From Acidobacteriaceae bacterium (GTDB lineage: Bacteria; Acidobacteriota; Terriglobia; Terriglobales; Acidobacteriaceae): 7,324 bases of DNA. The stretch spans positions 1 to 7,324 of the forward strand of contig JASHVU010000593.1 of NCBI GenBank assembly GCA_030044455.1, given 5' to 3'. The position numbers were made by a program, and so were the translations under genes. Below, piece by piece: positions 5,985 through 7,324 of the stretch (position 1 is its first letter; each line of letters starts with the position of its first letter). The notes under the pieces were generated by a model. That model saw only the letters and a program-made list of their open reading frames with translations. It ran no database searches and was not told the origin of the DNA.

Positions 5985-5991
5985 TAAAAAC

Positions 5992-6732
5992 ATGCCTCTC
6001 GCCGCCCCATTCCGCACCCAAACCGACCGTGCCGACCAGACGCGCGCGCGCATCCTCGACGCCGCCATCGCCGAGTTCAGCGAAAACGGCCTGGCCGGGG
6101 CCCGCACCGAACAGATCGCCGAAGCCGCCGGAGTGAACAAAGCCCTGCTCTACTACTACTTCCAGGGCAAAGAGGCGCTCTACACCGCCGCCATTGAGAG
6201 CGTCGCCGAACGCGTGGTCGCCAGCAGCATGGCGGCCATCGCGGGCAATCGCTCAGCCGGCGAGCGCCTGGTCAATTTCGTCCTCAATCACTTTGACCGC
6301 ATCCATTCGCAGCGCGCTTTCCAAAGCCTCATGCAGCAGGACATGATGCGGCTGCGCCAGGGCGAGGCAAGTGCGCTCGACCCGCTCGTGGAAAAAGTTT
6401 TCCGCCCCATGATGTTCGCCGTGAAGAAACTGCTGGCAGAAGGCATGCGCACCGGGGAATTGATCCATGTGGATGAGTGGCAGATGATGTACGCCGCATT
6501 GGGCGCGAATGTTTTCTACTATCTTTCCGGCCCGGTAATGGGCCGGCTCATTGGCAGCGATCCTCTGGAGCCCAAGGCTTTAAAGGCGCGGCGCAAGGCT
6601 GCCATCGAATACCTTGGGCAAACCGTTTTTACCGACCGCCGGCACGGCGCGCGCGTCGCAGAACGCGTGCTCGCGCGCACGCCCATGCCCAAAAGCGGTC
6701 CCATGCAACGATTTGAAGTGAGGGAGAAGTGA
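5992..6732 (+). CDS. TetR/AcrR-family transcriptional regulator of an efflux operon
   Basis: Encodes 246 residues. The TetR DNA-binding domain spans about 15-65: TRARILDAAIAEFSENG leads into the helix-turn-helix RTEQIAEAAGVNKALLYYYF (38-57) and the following GKEAL. The all-helical C-terminal domain (70-215) should bind the inducer and dimerise; it resembles the larger C-terminal domains of regulators linked to HlyD/ABC efflux. The basic tail (from about 216) is longer than usual. The ATG at 5992 has no Shine-Dalgarno at normal distance. An AGGAGG lies at 5960-5965, 26 bases away, with the operator between. No alternative in-frame start fits the domain better. The TGA overlaps the GTG of the next gene by four bases, indicating translational coupling. 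It is expected to repress its own operon until a toxic ligand is bound. Confidence 0.92.
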   Translation: MPLAAPFRTQTDRADQTRARILDAAIAEFSENGLAGARTEQIAEAAGVNKALLYYYFQGKEALYTAAIESVAERVVASSMAAIAGNRSAGERLVNFVLNHFDRIHSQRAFQSLMQQDMMRLRQGEASALDPLVEKVFRPMMFAVKKLLAEGMRTGELIHVDEWQMMYAALGANVFYYLSGPVMGRLIGSDPLEPKALKARRKAAIEYLGQTVFTDRRHGARVAERVLARTPMPKSGPMQRFEVREK

Positions 6733-7324
6733 ACGCACGCAATCGAGTTTTTCTTATTCTGGGGCTGCTTACTCTGGGCTCTCTCGTCTGGTATCTCGTC
6801 ACCACCCGCCACAGTGGCGACCTGCAACTGATCGGCACCGTCGACGCCAACGAGGTGGTGGTGAGTTCCAAAATCCCCGGCCGCATTCAAACCCTCACCG
6901 TTCAGGAAGGCCAGACGGTTAAAGCCGGCCAATTGATCGCCACCATCGAGAGCGAAGATTTGCAGGCCGCGCTCAACGCTGCCGAGGCTACCGCCGCAAG
7001 CGAGCAGTCGAAGCTGAAAGGCGCAGTGGAGACCGTCGACCAGAATCGCGGCGAAACTGACAGCGCCACGCTTAGCGCCGAGGCGCAAGTGCGTTCCGCC
7101 CAGGCTCAACTCGAGCAGGCGCAGGCCAATTACGACCACCAGAAAGCCGACACCAGCCGCACTGTCGCACTTGCCCAGCAAGGCATTATGAGCGAGCAGG
7201 CACGTGACGAGCAGGCTACCGCCCTGAATGCGGCGCAGGCCGCTGTGGACGCAGCCCGCGACAATCTTGCTGCGGCTCAGGCGCAACTGAAGCAGGCACG
7301 AGCGCACCAGATGCTCACCACGGT
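6729..7324 (+). CDS. HlyD/EmrA-type membrane fusion protein, partial at window end
   Basis: The frame starts with GTG at 6729 inside the TetR stop (GTGA overlap), with GAGG (6720-6723) five bases upstream. It stays open to the window edge: 198 codons are visible and the C-terminus is missing. Residues about 6-25 form an N-terminal membrane anchor (VFLILGLLTLGSLVWYLVTT). Residues 36-75 form the biotinyl-lipoyl half-motif (VVVSSKIPGRI, VQEGQTVKAGQLIATIES). Residues 76-195 are an Ala/Gln/Glu-rich alpha-helical hairpin coiled coil, turning near QQGIMSEQARDEQ. This is the periplasmic adaptor of tripartite efflux systems. TetR followed by HlyD-like protein commonly precedes ABC-type ATPase and permease genes (as in the E. 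coli ybh cluster) or an MFS pump (EmrB type). Which transporter is present here cannot be seen. Confidence 0.9.
   Translation, partial: MNARNRVFLILGLLTLGSLVWYLVTTRHSGDLQLIGTVDANEVVVSSKIPGRIQTLTVQEGQTVKAGQLIATIESEDLQAALNAAEATAASEQSKLKGAVETVDQNRGETDSATLSAEAQVRSAQAQLEQAQANYDHQKADTSRTVALAQQGIMSEQARDEQATALNAAQAAVDAARDNLAAAQAQLKQARAHQMLTT

Larger units (their letters stand above)
5734..5991. other. 258-base intergenic region before the TetR gene
   Basis: The left part (about 5761-5829) holds a repeat-like element with hairpin potential. The middle (5830-5905) shows nothing I can name. The right part (5908-5930) is A/T-rich and leads into the regulator's promoter and operator. I see no open frame with a ribosome binding site and no RNA gene. 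Confidence 0.6.

Noticed and set aside
6519..7307. Minus-strand open frame of 262 codons
   Set aside because: It is antisense to the TetR end and the membrane fusion protein, both well-supported coding sequences; the Ala/Gln/Glu-rich coiled-coil codons open the reverse frame by composition.

Overview
The window reads as a piece of a moderately GC-rich soil- or sediment-type bacterial chromosome. Three things lean toward Acidobacteriota: an intergenic stretch resembling a dispersed repeat I recall from that phylum, short exported EF-hand proteins, and the general gene mix. No rRNA or ribosomal protein gene is present, so the phylum is an inference only. I see no tRNA, CRISPR array, transposase or phage gene.

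Layout. Positions 89-1852 (minus) hold a 587-residue protein of stacked beta-sandwich domains, one of them fibronectin-III-like, with an N-terminal half I do not recognise and no signal peptide. A 370-base stretch without a convincing gene follows. Next on the minus strand are a 60-residue hypothetical (2832-3014) and, downstream of it, a lone NAD-binding half of a 3-hydroxyacyl-CoA dehydrogenase (2223-2753) that lacks the C-terminal domain and the catalytic His motif. A 217-base divergent region (3015-3231) separates these from the plus-strand genes. It carries back-to-back TACAAT -10-like boxes, a short-looped G-quadruplex motif and a compound inverted repeat.

On the plus strand come an exported two-EF-hand protein (3232-3546) with a strong inverted repeat right after its stop, then a Tat-exported flavin amine oxidase of the L-amino-acid-oxidase type (3711-5288). 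A SnoaL/NTF2-like small protein (5332-5733) lies 43 bases downstream of the oxidase and is probably co-transcribed with it. After a 258-base gap with a repeat-like element, a TetR regulator (5992-6732) overlaps by four bases the start of an HlyD/EmrA-type membrane fusion protein that runs off the right edge (6729-7324). A perfect 14-base palindrome sits just before the TetR start codon and is its likely autoregulatory operator.

How they work together. The clearest functional unit is TetR plus membrane fusion protein: a self-regulated efflux operon whose transporter genes should lie just beyond the window. The oxidase and SnoaL-like gene form a second likely unit; the role of the small protein there is unknown. 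The left half looks like unrelated accessory genes. No single system spans the window. The most novel items are the 587-residue protein, the catalytically stripped dehydrogenase fragment, and the dense signals in the divergent region.
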